DNA from: Microbacterium sp. W4I4
GTDB taxonomy: Bacteria > Actinomycetota > Actinomycetes > Actinomycetales > Microbacteriaceae
NCBI RefSeq assembly: GCF_030816235.1
Contig: NZ_JAUSXT010000001.1
Location: forward strand, 2,232,001 to 2,296,000
Length of the DNA stretch: 64,000 nucleotides
Reading direction: 5' to 3'
Of the stretch, positions 25,721-34,284 are shown in pieces. Position 1 is the first letter of the stretch. The number at the start of each line of letters is the position of its first letter. A program made the translations under genes and the position numbers. The notes under the pieces are model-generated. The model saw only the letters and a program-made list of their open reading frames with translations. It made no database searches and was not told the origin of the DNA.

Positions 25721-25768
25721 TTGACCTCGGTGACGACCTTCCCGTAGTGTAGCTTGCAACCGATTGCA
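25721..25768 (+). promoter_or_regulatory. nagB promoter with NagR operator O2
   Basis: TTGACC (25721-25726), an 18-bp spacer and TAGTGT (25745-25750) form the promoter. TGCAACCGATTGCA (25755-25768) begins four bases after the -10. The same geometry occurs at 29571-29618, so the operator overlaps the transcription start in both. Confidence 0.8.
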
Positions 25769-25779
25769 AAGGAATGACC

Positions 25780-26571
25780 ATGGACAAGATCCCGTCGGCG
25801 GCTTCTCGCATCCACGTCGCGACATCCGTCGAGATCGCAGGGCGGGAAGCGGCCGGTCGCGCCGCATCTGTCATCCGCGACACCCTCGCCACCCGCGGCA
25901 ACGCCCGGGTGATCTTCGCCAGCGCGCCCTCTCAGCAGGCCATGCTGACAGCACTCGTCGAGGAGCCGGGGATCGACTGGAGCCTGGTGCGGTCCTTCCA
26001 CATGGACGAGTACCTGAACCTCGCATCCGACCACCCCAACAGCTTCGGTCGTTGGCTCGAAGAGCGCCTGCCCGTCGCCGCGCACGCCGGACTCGAACGC
26101 ATCCGCACCCACGGCAGGCCGGCGGCCGAGGCGGTGCGCTACGGTGCGCTGATCAGCGAGGCGCCGATCGACCTGGTCTGCCTGGGCGTCGGTGTCAACG
26201 GTCACATCGCCTTCAACGAGCCGGGGACGTCCGATCCGGACGATCCCGAGATCGCACGCGTCGTCACGCTGAACGATGCGTCCCGCCGCCAGCAGGTGGA
26301 CGAGAAGCTGTTCGCAACCCTCGACGAAGTACCCACGCAGGCCCTGACGCTCACGGTGCCCGCTCTGCTCTCCGGCCGATCGCTGGTGTGCAGCGTCATC
26401 GGTTCACACAAAGCGGATGCCGTTGCACGAGCCCTGCAGGGACCGGTCGACGCGTCGAGCCCGGCGAGCTACCTGCGCACGCATCCCGACGTCACCTGGT
26501 TCCTCGACGACGCGGCTGCGACGGGCCTGAATCGCGAGACCCGCCGTTCGGACACTAGCCTCCAGCTATGA
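25780..26571 (+). CDS. nagB: Glucosamine-6-phosphate deaminase
   Basis: 263 residues. It converts glucosamine-6-phosphate to fructose-6-phosphate and ammonia. Visible motifs are SFHMDEYLNL, containing the catalytic Asp, and GVGVNGHIAFNEPG, where the family usually has GxGxDGHIAFNEP. Phosphate-binding sequence is in IGSHKADAVARAL. ATG 25780 is preferred to ATG 25774 because AAGGA is six bases upstream of it. It overlaps nagA by ATGA and starts the operon nagB-nagA-dehydrogenase under operator O2. Assignment by motif is firm at family level; a 6-phosphogluconolactonase-like role is less likely. Confidence 0.92.
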   Translation: MDKIPSAASRIHVATSVEIAGREAAGRAASVIRDTLATRGNARVIFASAPSQQAMLTALVEEPGIDWSLVRSFHMDEYLNLASDHPNSFGRWLEERLPVAAHAGLERIRTHGRPAAEAVRYGALISEAPIDLVCLGVGVNGHIAFNEPGTSDPDDPEIARVVTLNDASRRQQVDEKLFATLDEVPTQALTLTVPALLSGRSLVCSVIGSHKADAVARALQGPVDASSPASYLRTHPDVTWFLDDAAATGLNRETRRSDTSLQL

Positions 26572-27590
26572 GCGTGCGATCGTGGCCAGGACTCGTCGAC
26601 CTGCAGGTGAACGGGTTCCACGGCTTCGACGTCAATTCCGACGACGTCACGGCCGATACGATCGTCGCGCTCACGCAGGCGCTCTGGGCCGAGGGCATCA
26701 CCTCCTACCTGCCGACGGTGATCACGGCATCCGAAGACAGGATCCTGCACGCTCTCCAGGCGATCGTCCAGGCCCGCAGGTCGGATCCGTTGATCGCGCA
26801 CTCGATCGCCGGCATCCACGTCGAAGGGCCGTCACTCAGCCCCGAAGACGGCGCGCGCGGTGCTCACGACGCCGCCCAGCTGCGTGATCCCTCCATCGCC
26901 GAGCTCGAACGGTGGCAGCAGGCGGCCGACGGCCTGATCCGCATCGTGACCCTGGCACCGGAGCGCGCAGGGGCGCTCGAGTACATCGCCGTTGCGAAAG
27001 CGCAGGGCATCCGCATCTCGATCGGCCACTGCGCACCCGCCCTCGAGCAGGTCCGCGAGGCGATCGATGCCGGCGCGAGCCTCTCCACGCACCTGGGCAA
27101 CGGCATCCATCCGATGCTCCCGCGCCACCCGAACCACCTGTGGGCGCAGCTGGCCGCTGACGATCTCACGGCGATGTTCATCGCAGACGGGCACCACCTG
27201 CCGGCCGACACCCTCACCGCCATGATCCGCGCGAAGGGGCTGCAACGCAGCATCCTCACCTCCGATTCGGCGGCGCTGGCCGGCTGCCCGCCCGGACGAT
27301 ACTCCACTCCGGTCGGAGGCGACGTGACGGTCGCTGACGATGGCCGACTGTCGCTCAGCGGAACCGGACTGCTGGCCGGATCAGGGACCTCCCTGCGGGG
27401 TTGCATCGAGTGGGCGCTTGCGAATCTCCCGTTCACCGAGGACGAGGTGCTGATCATGGCGGCATCCAATCCCGCGCGGATGCTGCGCCGGCCCGAATCC
27501 TCAGACCCGGATCGCGTCGACGTGGACCTCGACGACGGCGTCCACGTGCGCCGCGTCGTCGTGTCGCAGACCACCGTGTTCGAGAGCTAG
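26568..27590 (+). CDS. nagA: N-acetylglucosamine-6-phosphate deacetylase
   Basis: 340 residues, somewhat shorter than the 380 typical of NagA, mainly through a trimmed N-terminal strand region. The amidohydrolase barrel motifs are seen: GLVDLQVNGFHG, GIHVEGPSLSP with the metal Glu, GHCAPALEQV, STHLGNGIHPMLPRH with two His, DGHHLP and LTSDS with the catalytic Asp. It removes acetate from GlcNAc-6-phosphate, feeding NagB. ATGA overlap with nagB. Confidence 0.9.
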   Translation: MSVRSWPGLVDLQVNGFHGFDVNSDDVTADTIVALTQALWAEGITSYLPTVITASEDRILHALQAIVQARRSDPLIAHSIAGIHVEGPSLSPEDGARGAHDAAQLRDPSIAELERWQQAADGLIRIVTLAPERAGALEYIAVAKAQGIRISIGHCAPALEQVREAIDAGASLSTHLGNGIHPMLPRHPNHLWAQLAADDLTAMFIADGHHLPADTLTAMIRAKGLQRSILTSDSAALAGCPPGRYSTPVGGDVTVADDGRLSLSGTGLLAGSGTSLRGCIEWALANLPFTEDEVLIMAASNPARMLRRPESSDPDRVDVDLDDGVHVRRVVVSQTTVFES

Positions 27591-27635
27591 AGCCCCGGCC
27601 TCCACAGAACCCCGACCTCCACAGAAGAAGGAATG

Positions 27636-28640
27636 ATGAGCACACGCGTCTTCGTCGCGATCACCGAACCCGAATTCGCGCGCCTCTACGACGCGGAAGC
27701 CCAGAGCCGCCTGCGCGCTCTCGGCGAGGTCGTGCACGGCGAGGAGCGCGACGGCAGGGTTCCTGTGCCCCACGACATCGCGACGCAGTTCGACGTGCTC
27801 ATCACCTCGTGGACCACCGCGCCCTTCCCCCCGGAGATTCTGGACGGCCCCCGCCTTCGCCTCGCCGTGCACAGCGCCGGATCAGTGCGGAACCTGTTCC
27901 CCGTCGCGACCCTGGGCGGAGCCGTTCGGCTGGCGCAGGGAGGAGCGGATGCCATGGCACTCGCCGTCGCCGAGATGGCGCTGGCTCTCACCCTCGCGCA
28001 CCTGCGCAACGTCGTGTGGCACGACCGCCGATTCCAGCAGAGCCGGGATTGGAAGGCGGGCGGCTTCGGGGTGCTGGGGCAGAGCATCGCGGCGCAGCGC
28101 ATCGGCATCGTCTCGCTGAGTCGCGTCGGTCGGCACTTCGTCAAGATGGTCCAAGGGCTCGGTGCGACGCGACTGCGCGCATACGACCCGTACACCTCGG
28201 CGGAGAGCGCGGCGGAACTGGGCGTCGAGCTGTGCTCGCTCGAGGAGCTGTGCAGCACCAGCGATGTGATCTCAATTCACGCACCCTCCACCCCGGAGAC
28301 GGAGTCGATGATCGGTGCCGACCACTTCCGCCGCCTTCCCGATGGCGCCATCGTCATCAACACCGCACGCGCCCAGGTGGTGGACGAAGCGGCGCTGCTG
28401 AAGGAAGTGCAGGCCGGCCGGCTGCGTGTGGCCCTGGACGTGTTCACGAACGAGCCGCTCAACCCCGACAGTGAGTTCTTCGGCCACGAGAATGCCATCC
28501 TGATGCCCCATGTCGCCGGTGGTACCGTCCAGGCACGATTCGCCCAGGGTGCGCACGTCGTCGATGAGGTCGACGCCTTCCTGCGCGATGGAACTCTGCG
28601 GTCTGAGGTGACGACGGAGAACTACCACCGCCTGGGGTGA
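27636..28640 (+). CDS. D-2-hydroxyacid dehydrogenase-like protein
   Basis: About 334 residues. The catalytic triad of the family is present: Arg in INTARAQVVDEAAL, Glu in DVFTNEPLN and His in LMPHVAGG. The NAD motif is unusual, IGIVSLSRVGRHF in place of GxGxxG. The homologue at 60429 has GASRTGR, so both carry an S-R-x-G-R version. It is 45 bp after nagA and probably in the same operon. The expected role is reduction or oxidation of a 2-hydroxy acid or a sugar acid; the substrate is not evident. ATG 27636 (or 27633) follows GAAGG. Confidence 0.85.
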   Translation: MSTRVFVAITEPEFARLYDAEAQSRLRALGEVVHGEERDGRVPVPHDIATQFDVLITSWTTAPFPPEILDGPRLRLAVHSAGSVRNLFPVATLGGAVRLAQGGADAMALAVAEMALALTLAHLRNVVWHDRRFQQSRDWKAGGFGVLGQSIAAQRIGIVSLSRVGRHFVKMVQGLGATRLRAYDPYTSAESAAELGVELCSLEELCSTSDVISIHAPSTPETESMIGADHFRRLPDGAIVINTARAQVVDEAALLKEVQAGRLRVALDVFTNEPLNPDSEFFGHENAILMPHVAGGTVQARFAQGAHVVDEVDAFLRDGTLRSEVTTENYHRLG

Positions 28641-28665
28641 CGCCCGCTGCCCCGATCAGAACGCC

Positions 28666-29517
28666 TCAGAGGGCCGCGCAGATCTTCTCCATCAGGACGA
28701 TCGGCGTCCGCATCACGACAGGCTCCACCGGAGCGCGACCTGACCGCAGCGAGGAGATGAAGCGGTTGAGGACCGGGGCGTTGTAGTCACGCCCCAGCTC
28801 GATCTCGGCGTTGCACAGGTCGTCCGCCGACACAGCACCTGCGTGGAAACCGACCTGTCCGCCGTCGTGCGGAGGAACGAACGTGAGGGTGATGACCACC
28901 TCGTCGAGCTGCACGGTCGCCACCGTGGTGCCGGCGGACTGGAAGGCAGCGACGCGGATGCCATCGGGGAGCGGGGAATCGCCCAGCACCTCCAGCGCGG
29001 CCTCGACGTGGTGAATGCCATAGAAGTAGAGGCCCGAGTACGGGCCGGCAGCATCACCCGCCCCGGTCACGTGCAGATGACGCAGCCCGGTCGATGAGCG
29101 CACCCACTGTTTCAGCTGGCCGACCTGCCGGGCGAATCGCAGCGCAGACGCCGAGTAGACCATCGCCCCGGACGCACGAGCGGCAGAAAGAATGGCATCC
29201 GCATCGTCGACCGACGTCGCAAGCGGCTTGTCGACGAGAACGGGGATGCCGGCGGCGAGCAGCGGCTCCGCCTGCGACCGGTGCAGCGCCCCATCGCGGG
29301 TTGAGATGATCGCGGCATCGACGCGGCCGACGAGATCGGACGCATCGTCCACGATCGTTTCGATGCCGCCCGCCTCGGCCAGGGCCTCCGATCGCGCATC
29401 CATCCCACCCGCGAGGGCGGTGGCGCGGAATCCGGCGTATCGCCCCTCCTGGTTCAGAAACCGGATGAAGTGTTCGGCGTGCGAGTTCTCCACACCGATC
29501 AGGCCGATGCTCGGCAT
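28666..29517 (-). CDS. Gfo/Idh/MocA-family oxidoreductase
   Basis: 283 residues, shorter than the usual 330-380. The N-terminus IGLIGVENSHAEHF stands in the Rossmann position, where GxGxxG is replaced. VDKPLATSVDDAD corresponds to the family EKP motif, and YGIHHVEAALEVLG provides the candidate catalytic His. Members dehydrogenate sugars or amino sugars, often at C3. It is divergent from the importer operon, with operator O3 in between. ATG 29517 is 88 bp from O3. Convergent end with the dehydrogenase at 27636. Confidence 0.82.
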   Translation of the reverse strand: MPSIGLIGVENSHAEHFIRFLNQEGRYAGFRATALAGGMDARSEALAEAGGIETIVDDASDLVGRVDAAIISTRDGALHRSQAEPLLAAGIPVLVDKPLATSVDDADAILSAARASGAMVYSASALRFARQVGQLKQWVRSSTGLRHLHVTGAGDAAGPYSGLYFYGIHHVEAALEVLGDSPLPDGIRVAAFQSAGTTVATVQLDEVVITLTFVPPHDGGQVGFHAGAVSADDLCNAEIELGRDYNAPVLNRFISSLRSGRAPVEPVVMRTPIVLMEKICAAL

Positions 29518-29570
29518 GCTCGAGATCCTTTCAGTCCTCCGGCGCCTCCGAACTCATCGTGAGGTGCTCC

Positions 29571-29618
29571 TTGACACGCCACGCTATCGGTGACTAGCGT
29601 TACTTGCAACCGATTGCA
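29571..29618 (+). promoter_or_regulatory. Importer promoter with NagR operator O3
   Basis: TTGACA (29571-29576), 18-bp spacer, TAGCGT (29595-29600), then TGCAACCGATTGCA (29605-29618). The layout equals that of the nagB promoter base for base in spacing. Confidence 0.8.
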
Positions 29619-29672
29619 TTCCTGCATTTTCCCGCGATCGGACCTCGTCGCCCCGAACCCAATGGAGGGATC

Positions 29673-30920
29673 ATGAGACACAAGGCTCCAGCCGCAGCGG
29701 GTGCCCTCGCAGTGAGTGCACTACTGCTGCTCACCGCGTGCAGTGGCACCGAAGCACCACCCGCCGAGTCATCCAGCCCGGAAGACGTCTCCGGCACTGT
29801 CACGTTCTGGCCCTACCCCCTTGGCGGGGTGAAGGAGGCCAGTTGGTGGCAACCGTACATCGAGAAGTTCAACGAGACCTACCCGAAGGTGAAGATCGAC
29901 CTGCAGATGCAGGCGTTCGCCGGGCGCGAAGAAGCCCTCGTGACGGCCATCTCCGGTGGAAACGAACCGGACGTCGTGTATTTCAACCCCGACTTCGTGC
30001 CGAAGTACGCGGCTGAAGATCTGCTGCTTCCGCTCGATGACCTCCGCGATGACTGGGACAAGTTCCACGACTCCGCACTCGAGGCCATGACCTACGACGG
30101 CACCCTCTACAGCGCACCGCAGCTGATGACCGCCGGCAACGACTTCTGCAACACGGTCGTACTCAAGGCCGCGGGCGGAGTGCCGTGCCCGACCACGTGG
30201 GAGGAGATCAAGGAGATCGCTCCGGCGGTCAAGGACTCCGGCAACTTCGTCACCAACTACTACGGGACGGGCACGCTGAACAGCACGTTCTACAAGTACC
30301 TCTGGCAGGCGGGCGGTGATGTGCTCAACAAGGACATGACCGAGGCGACCTTCAACAGCGCCGAAGGCGTGAAGGCCCTCACCTTCATCAAGGAGTTGGC
30401 CGACAACGAGTGGGTTCCGCGCGAGGAAGTCGCGACCATCCCGCCGTTCGAGCAGTCCCAGCAGGGACTGGGCAAGGTGGCGTACAACGGCGGTGGCAAC
30501 ATCGTCGCCAACCGTGACCTGCACGGCGCGGATGCCATCGAGACCGTGGCCACGCTGAAGGATGTCAAGCAGGTCGCCTCCGGCACTGTCGGCGGGTGGT
30601 CGATCTTCAACACCACCGAGGCCCCCGAGGCCTCCCAGGCGTGGGTGCGTTTCCTGACCGATGTCGACTTCATGTCCACGTTGCTGCCGGAAGCCAATTA
30701 TTACTCTCCGCGCAGCGACATCACCGGCCTGTACGCCGATGATCCCATCATGGCCGCGGGCGAAGAGGCGATCCCGTTCGTCCGCACCGGCGTGGCCAGC
30801 CCGAAGGCACGTGAGATCATCGACCTCCTCAAGCCGCACATCCAGCTCGTGCTGCTCGAGGGCGCCGACCCGCAGAAGGAACTGGATGCCGCCGCTGAGG
30901 AAGTGAACCGCATCCTCTGA
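29673..30920 (+). CDS. ABC transporter sugar-binding lipoprotein (CUT1)
   Basis: 415 residues. A lipoprotein signal peptide ends in LLLLTACSG, with the lipid-modified Cys at about residue 25. The mature protein is a type 1 solute-binding fold (GTVTFWPYPLGG, then WWQPYIEKFNETYPKVKIDL, GNEPDVVYFN). GGAGG precedes the ATG at 29673. It binds an oligosaccharide outside the cell and passes it to the permeases at 30986 and 31927. Expression is under operator O3. A 16-bp stem-loop separates it from the first permease gene. Confidence 0.92.
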   Translation: MRHKAPAAAGALAVSALLLLTACSGTEAPPAESSSPEDVSGTVTFWPYPLGGVKEASWWQPYIEKFNETYPKVKIDLQMQAFAGREEALVTAISGGNEPDVVYFNPDFVPKYAAEDLLLPLDDLRDDWDKFHDSALEAMTYDGTLYSAPQLMTAGNDFCNTVVLKAAGGVPCPTTWEEIKEIAPAVKDSGNFVTNYYGTGTLNSTFYKYLWQAGGDVLNKDMTEATFNSAEGVKALTFIKELADNEWVPREEVATIPPFEQSQQGLGKVAYNGGGNIVANRDLHGADAIETVATLKDVKQVASGTVGGWSIFNTTEAPEASQAWVRFLTDVDFMSTLLPEANYYSPRSDITGLYADDPIMAAGEEAIPFVRTGVASPKAREIIDLLKPHIQLVLLEGADPQKELDAAAEEVNRIL

Positions 30921-30932
30921 CCCAGAGGGTAC

Positions 30933-30968
30933 GCGGTGCCCCGGTGCGTCAGCGCATCGGGGCACCGC
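30933..30968 (+). promoter_or_regulatory. Intercistronic stem-loop between binding protein and permease
   Basis: GCGGTGCCCCGGTGCG pairs with CGCATCGGGGCACCGC, one G-T pair, loop TCAG. There is no T-run. Such stem-loops after binding-protein genes protect the upstream mRNA and reduce permease expression. Confidence 0.6.
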
Positions 30969-30985
30969 AAGATTGAAGGACACCC

Positions 30986-31927
30986 ATGACCTCCACCACC
31001 ACCCGCCCCACTCTTCCGGCGACTCCGGAGCCGCCGGCGGCCACGCCCCCTCGTCGCCGACGCCACTGGTGGAACTCGAAGGAAGCGATCGCGGGCTACA
31101 TCTTCATCGGCCCGATGGTGCTGCTGTTCGCCGTCTTCCGCATCTGGCCGGCGATCTACGGGATCGTGCTCGCCTTCGGCGACTACTCGCTGCGGCGCAC
31201 CTACACGTTCATCGGGCTCGACCATTTCATCGAGCTCTTCCAGGACGCGATCTTCTGGGACGCCCTGAAGGTCACCGTGATCTTCGCCGCCATCCAGATG
31301 CCCTTGGCGATGATCGTGTCGCTCGGGATGGCGCAGCTGTGCAACCGTGCGCTGCGCGGAATGGGAATCTACCGGTCGATCTTCTTTCTCCCCACAGTCA
31401 CCTCGAGCGTTCTCATCGCGCTGGTGTTCATGTGGATCTTCTCCGGCTCCGGCCCGATCAACGCGCTCCTGGAGATGTTCGGGCTCGAAGGCGTCGGGTG
31501 GCTGACGGACCGCTTCTGGGTGCTGCCGACCCTCGCCATCCTCAGCGTATGGAGCAGCTTCGGCTACAACATGCTGATCCTTCTGGCAGGCATGCTCGCG
31601 ATTCCCACCGAGTACTACGAGGCGGCTTCGCTGGACGGAGCCAGCGGCTGGGCGAAGTTCTGGCACATCACGCTGCCGAACCTGAAGCCGGCACTCTTCT
31701 TCGTGCTGATCATCGAGACCATCAAATCTCTGCAGACCTTCGACTCGATCTTCGTGATGACCGGCGGGGGCCCTGCCCGGGGCAGCTACACCCTCACATT
31801 CATGATCTACGACCAGGGCTTCGGCTACTTCAACTTCGGCTATGCGAGCGCGGCTGGAGTGGTGCTCTTGATCATCACACTGGCGCTCTCGCTGATCCAG
31901 CGCAAGATCGTGGGGAAGAACGACTGA
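30986..31927 (+). CDS. ABC sugar transporter permease, MalF type
   Basis: 313 residues, six predicted membrane spans beginning with YIFIGPMVLLFAVFRIWPAIYG. The EAA loop YYEAASLDGASGWAKFWHITLP is the ATPase docking site. The end has MIYDQGFGYFNFGYASAAG, which is identical in the permease at 56584, showing the two importers are paralogous. No ATPase gene is present, so a shared MsiK-type ATPase elsewhere is expected. Stop and next start overlap as TGATG. Confidence 0.94.
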   Translation: MTSTTTRPTLPATPEPPAATPPRRRRHWWNSKEAIAGYIFIGPMVLLFAVFRIWPAIYGIVLAFGDYSLRRTYTFIGLDHFIELFQDAIFWDALKVTVIFAAIQMPLAMIVSLGMAQLCNRALRGMGIYRSIFFLPTVTSSVLIALVFMWIFSGSGPINALLEMFGLEGVGWLTDRFWVLPTLAILSVWSSFGYNMLILLAGMLAIPTEYYEAASLDGASGWAKFWHITLPNLKPALFFVLIIETIKSLQTFDSIFVMTGGGPARGSYTLTFMIYDQGFGYFNFGYASAAGVVLLIITLALSLIQRKIVGKND

Positions 31928-32814
31928 TGTCCGAGACCATGGCGACCGTACTCCCCGATTCCTCCGAACGCACCCGACAGCTCAAGCGCCGCCCCATGAC
32001 CGTGCGCAAGCTCAGCCGCCTGCTGCCGATGCACCTGCTGCTGATCGTGATCGCGCTGGTGACCGCATTCCCGTTCTACGCGATGCTGGTTCTCTCGGTT
32101 CAGCCCGGCCAGCCGATCCAGATGCCCCAGGCGCTGTTTCCGACCACGATCTCCTTCGACGCGTTCATCGAGACGCTCAGCAGCAGGAACATCCCTCGAT
32201 GGGCACTGAACTCCGCGATCTACGCGATCGTGTCCACGGTGTTCGTGCTGCTGTTCGCTTCGATGGCCGGCTACGCCTTCGCCAAGAAGCGCTTCCCCGG
32301 ACGAGAGGTGATCTTCTGGGTTCTGGTCGCGATGCTGATGATCCCGTACCACCTCACGATCATCCCGCAGTACATCCTCGTCGGCGACATGGGCGGGCTG
32401 AACACCATGTGGGGCATGCTGGTGCCCACCCTGGCCAACACCTCGGCGATGTTCCTGATGCGTCAGTTCATCCATGGCATCCCGGACGAGCTCCTCGACG
32501 CCGCCAAGATCGACGGCGCGGGCGAATTCCGCACCTTCTGGTCGGTCATCCTGCCGCAGACCAAGCCGATCCTGGCAACCCTGGCGACGTTCGTCTTCCT
32601 GGCGCACTGGAACGACTTCCTGTGGCCGATGATCTCGCAGCAGTCGGTCGAGAACCACGTTCTGACTGTGGGATTGAACACCCTGCAGGAGGAGCAGGTG
32701 CCGCTCGCGACGATCATGGCCGCCGCGGTGATCAGCTTCATCCCGACATTCCTCGTCTTCATCTTCTTCCAGCGCTACTTCGTGCGCGGCGTGATGATGA
32801 CCGGAATGAAGTAG
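31927..32814 (+). CDS. ABC sugar transporter permease, MalG type
   Basis: 295 residues. Typical MalG features: LSVQPGQPIQMP after the first span, MLMIPYHLTIIPQYILVGDMG, and the EAA loop LLDAAKIDGAGEFRTFWSVILP. The tail YFVRGVMMTGMK is characteristic of this CUT1 group. Its start overlaps the preceding stop by one base. It is closely related to the permease at 57540 (shared FLMRQFI, ILPQTKPILAT, HWNDFLWP). Confidence 0.94.
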   Translation: MSETMATVLPDSSERTRQLKRRPMTVRKLSRLLPMHLLLIVIALVTAFPFYAMLVLSVQPGQPIQMPQALFPTTISFDAFIETLSSRNIPRWALNSAIYAIVSTVFVLLFASMAGYAFAKKRFPGREVIFWVLVAMLMIPYHLTIIPQYILVGDMGGLNTMWGMLVPTLANTSAMFLMRQFIHGIPDELLDAAKIDGAGEFRTFWSVILPQTKPILATLATFVFLAHWNDFLWPMISQQSVENHVLTVGLNTLQEEQVPLATIMAAAVISFIPTFLVFIFFQRYFVRGVMMTGMK

Positions 32815-32817
32815 CGG

Positions 32818-34284
32818 ATGCCGGGCGACCGGATCATCCGAACCGGATCAGGCCTGGTCCGAGGCATTCGACGCGTGGATCCGGACACCGGACTCTCCAG
32901 CATCGCGTTCCTCGGCATTCCGTTCGCCCGGCATCCGGCGGGAGCGCTGCGCTTCGCGCCGCCTGTGCATCCGAAGGAGTGGACTGGGGTGCGCGATGCG
33001 AGCCGCCCGGCGGATCCATCCGTCGACGGGCTCCACGTGAACGTGTTCACCCCTGACCCGAGCGCCTCGCTGCCCGTGCTCTTCTGGCTGCACGGCGGCG
33101 GTTTCACCTCCGGCGCACCGCTGGACGAGCAGCTCGACGGGACGACCCTCAATCGCGCAGGCATCGTGCTGGTGTCGGCGTCGTACCGCTTGGGGTTCGA
33201 GGGGTTCGGTCACCTCGACGGAGTCACCGAGAACCGCGGCGTCCTCGACTGGCTCTCGGCTCTCGAATGGGTGCAGCGCAGCATCCGCTCATTCGGAGGG
33301 GACCCCGGCCGGGTGACGGTCGGCGGCCACTCCGCAGGCGGCGGGGCCGCGCTCACGCTGCTCGGGATGCCGGTGGCTCAGCAGCTGTTCCATCGGGTGT
33401 TCTCACTGTCGGGTGTGCTCGGCGACGTCGCTCCCGCACGCGCACGGGAGCGAACGCTGCGTCTGGCCGATCTCGCCGGGGTGAGCCCCTCCGGTCTCGT
33501 CGATCTCCCGCACGAGCAAATGGACGCCCTGCTGCCGTCGGCGGCGAGCGCCGTGCAGGGAGATGTCGCCCGGGCGGAGCGCATGCGAGAGGGATCGCCA
33601 TGGGGTCCGATCGTGGACGGCGGTCTTGTCCCGCACTGCGTCGCCGATGCTGTGAGGGCGGGGATCGGCGCGGACAAGCCTCTGCTCGTCGGGGCGACAG
33701 ATGACGAGTTCGCACCGGGGCAGATGGCGCGCAGAGCTGAGCTGGCCGGCCAGGACCCCGACCGACTGCTTCGACCCTTCATCATCGATGACGGCGTTCG
33801 ACGTGAATATCTGGCGAGCAACGCGGATCTCGTCGAGGCAGACAATACCATGCTGCTCGGCCGCGTGATGAGCGACGGCATCTGCCGGGTTCTCGTACCT
33901 CGGCTCGCGGACCTGCGCCCGCCGGTGAGTGCCCCGACCTGGACCTATCGGTTCAGCTGGCCCTCCCCGGTCACGGGATCAGCGAGCCACACGGTCGATC
34001 TGCCGTTCTGGTTCGACGGGCTCGAGAAGCCCCGCGCCCGGCGCCTTCTGGGCGACGACACACCACGATCACTGGCGGATGCCCTGCACACAGCGCTCGT
34101 GGGATTCGTGCGTGATGGCGATCCGGGCTGGCCGCGATGGCTGCGGGATCGGCCCGTCACGCGGCTGTTCGGCGGGGAACAGCCGCTGTCGACGATTGCG
34201 TACGAGTCGGTGCGACCGCTGCTGGCGCACGGCCTCCGCTCCGCGGATCGCGACGCTCATGAGCCGTCGAACGACATCCCGTAG
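32818..34284 (+). CDS. Carboxylesterase family type B
   Basis: 488 residues, no signal peptide, so cytoplasmic. Type B esterase motifs: GIPFARHPAGALRF, the oxyanion loop LHGGGFTSG, the nucleophile in GGHSAGGGAAL, and the His region SASHTVDLPFWFDGL; the acid is probably in GATDDEFAPG. It starts three bases after the permease stop and belongs to the importer operon, which suggests it removes acyl groups from imported sugars (inference). The 3' end overlaps the convergent enolase-superfamily gene by 28 bases. Confidence 0.9.
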   Translation: MPGDRIIRTGSGLVRGIRRVDPDTGLSSIAFLGIPFARHPAGALRFAPPVHPKEWTGVRDASRPADPSVDGLHVNVFTPDPSASLPVLFWLHGGGFTSGAPLDEQLDGTTLNRAGIVLVSASYRLGFEGFGHLDGVTENRGVLDWLSALEWVQRSIRSFGGDPGRVTVGGHSAGGGAALTLLGMPVAQQLFHRVFSLSGVLGDVAPARARERTLRLADLAGVSPSGLVDLPHEQMDALLPSAASAVQGDVARAERMREGSPWGPIVDGGLVPHCVADAVRAGIGADKPLLVGATDDEFAPGQMARRAELAGQDPDRLLRPFIIDDGVRREYLASNADLVEADNTMLLGRVMSDGICRVLVPRLADLRPPVSAPTWTYRFSWPSPVTGSASHTVDLPFWFDGLEKPRARRLLGDDTPRSLADALHTALVGFVRDGDPGWPRWLRDRPVTRLFGGEQPLSTIAYESVRPLLAHGLRSADRDAHEPSNDIP

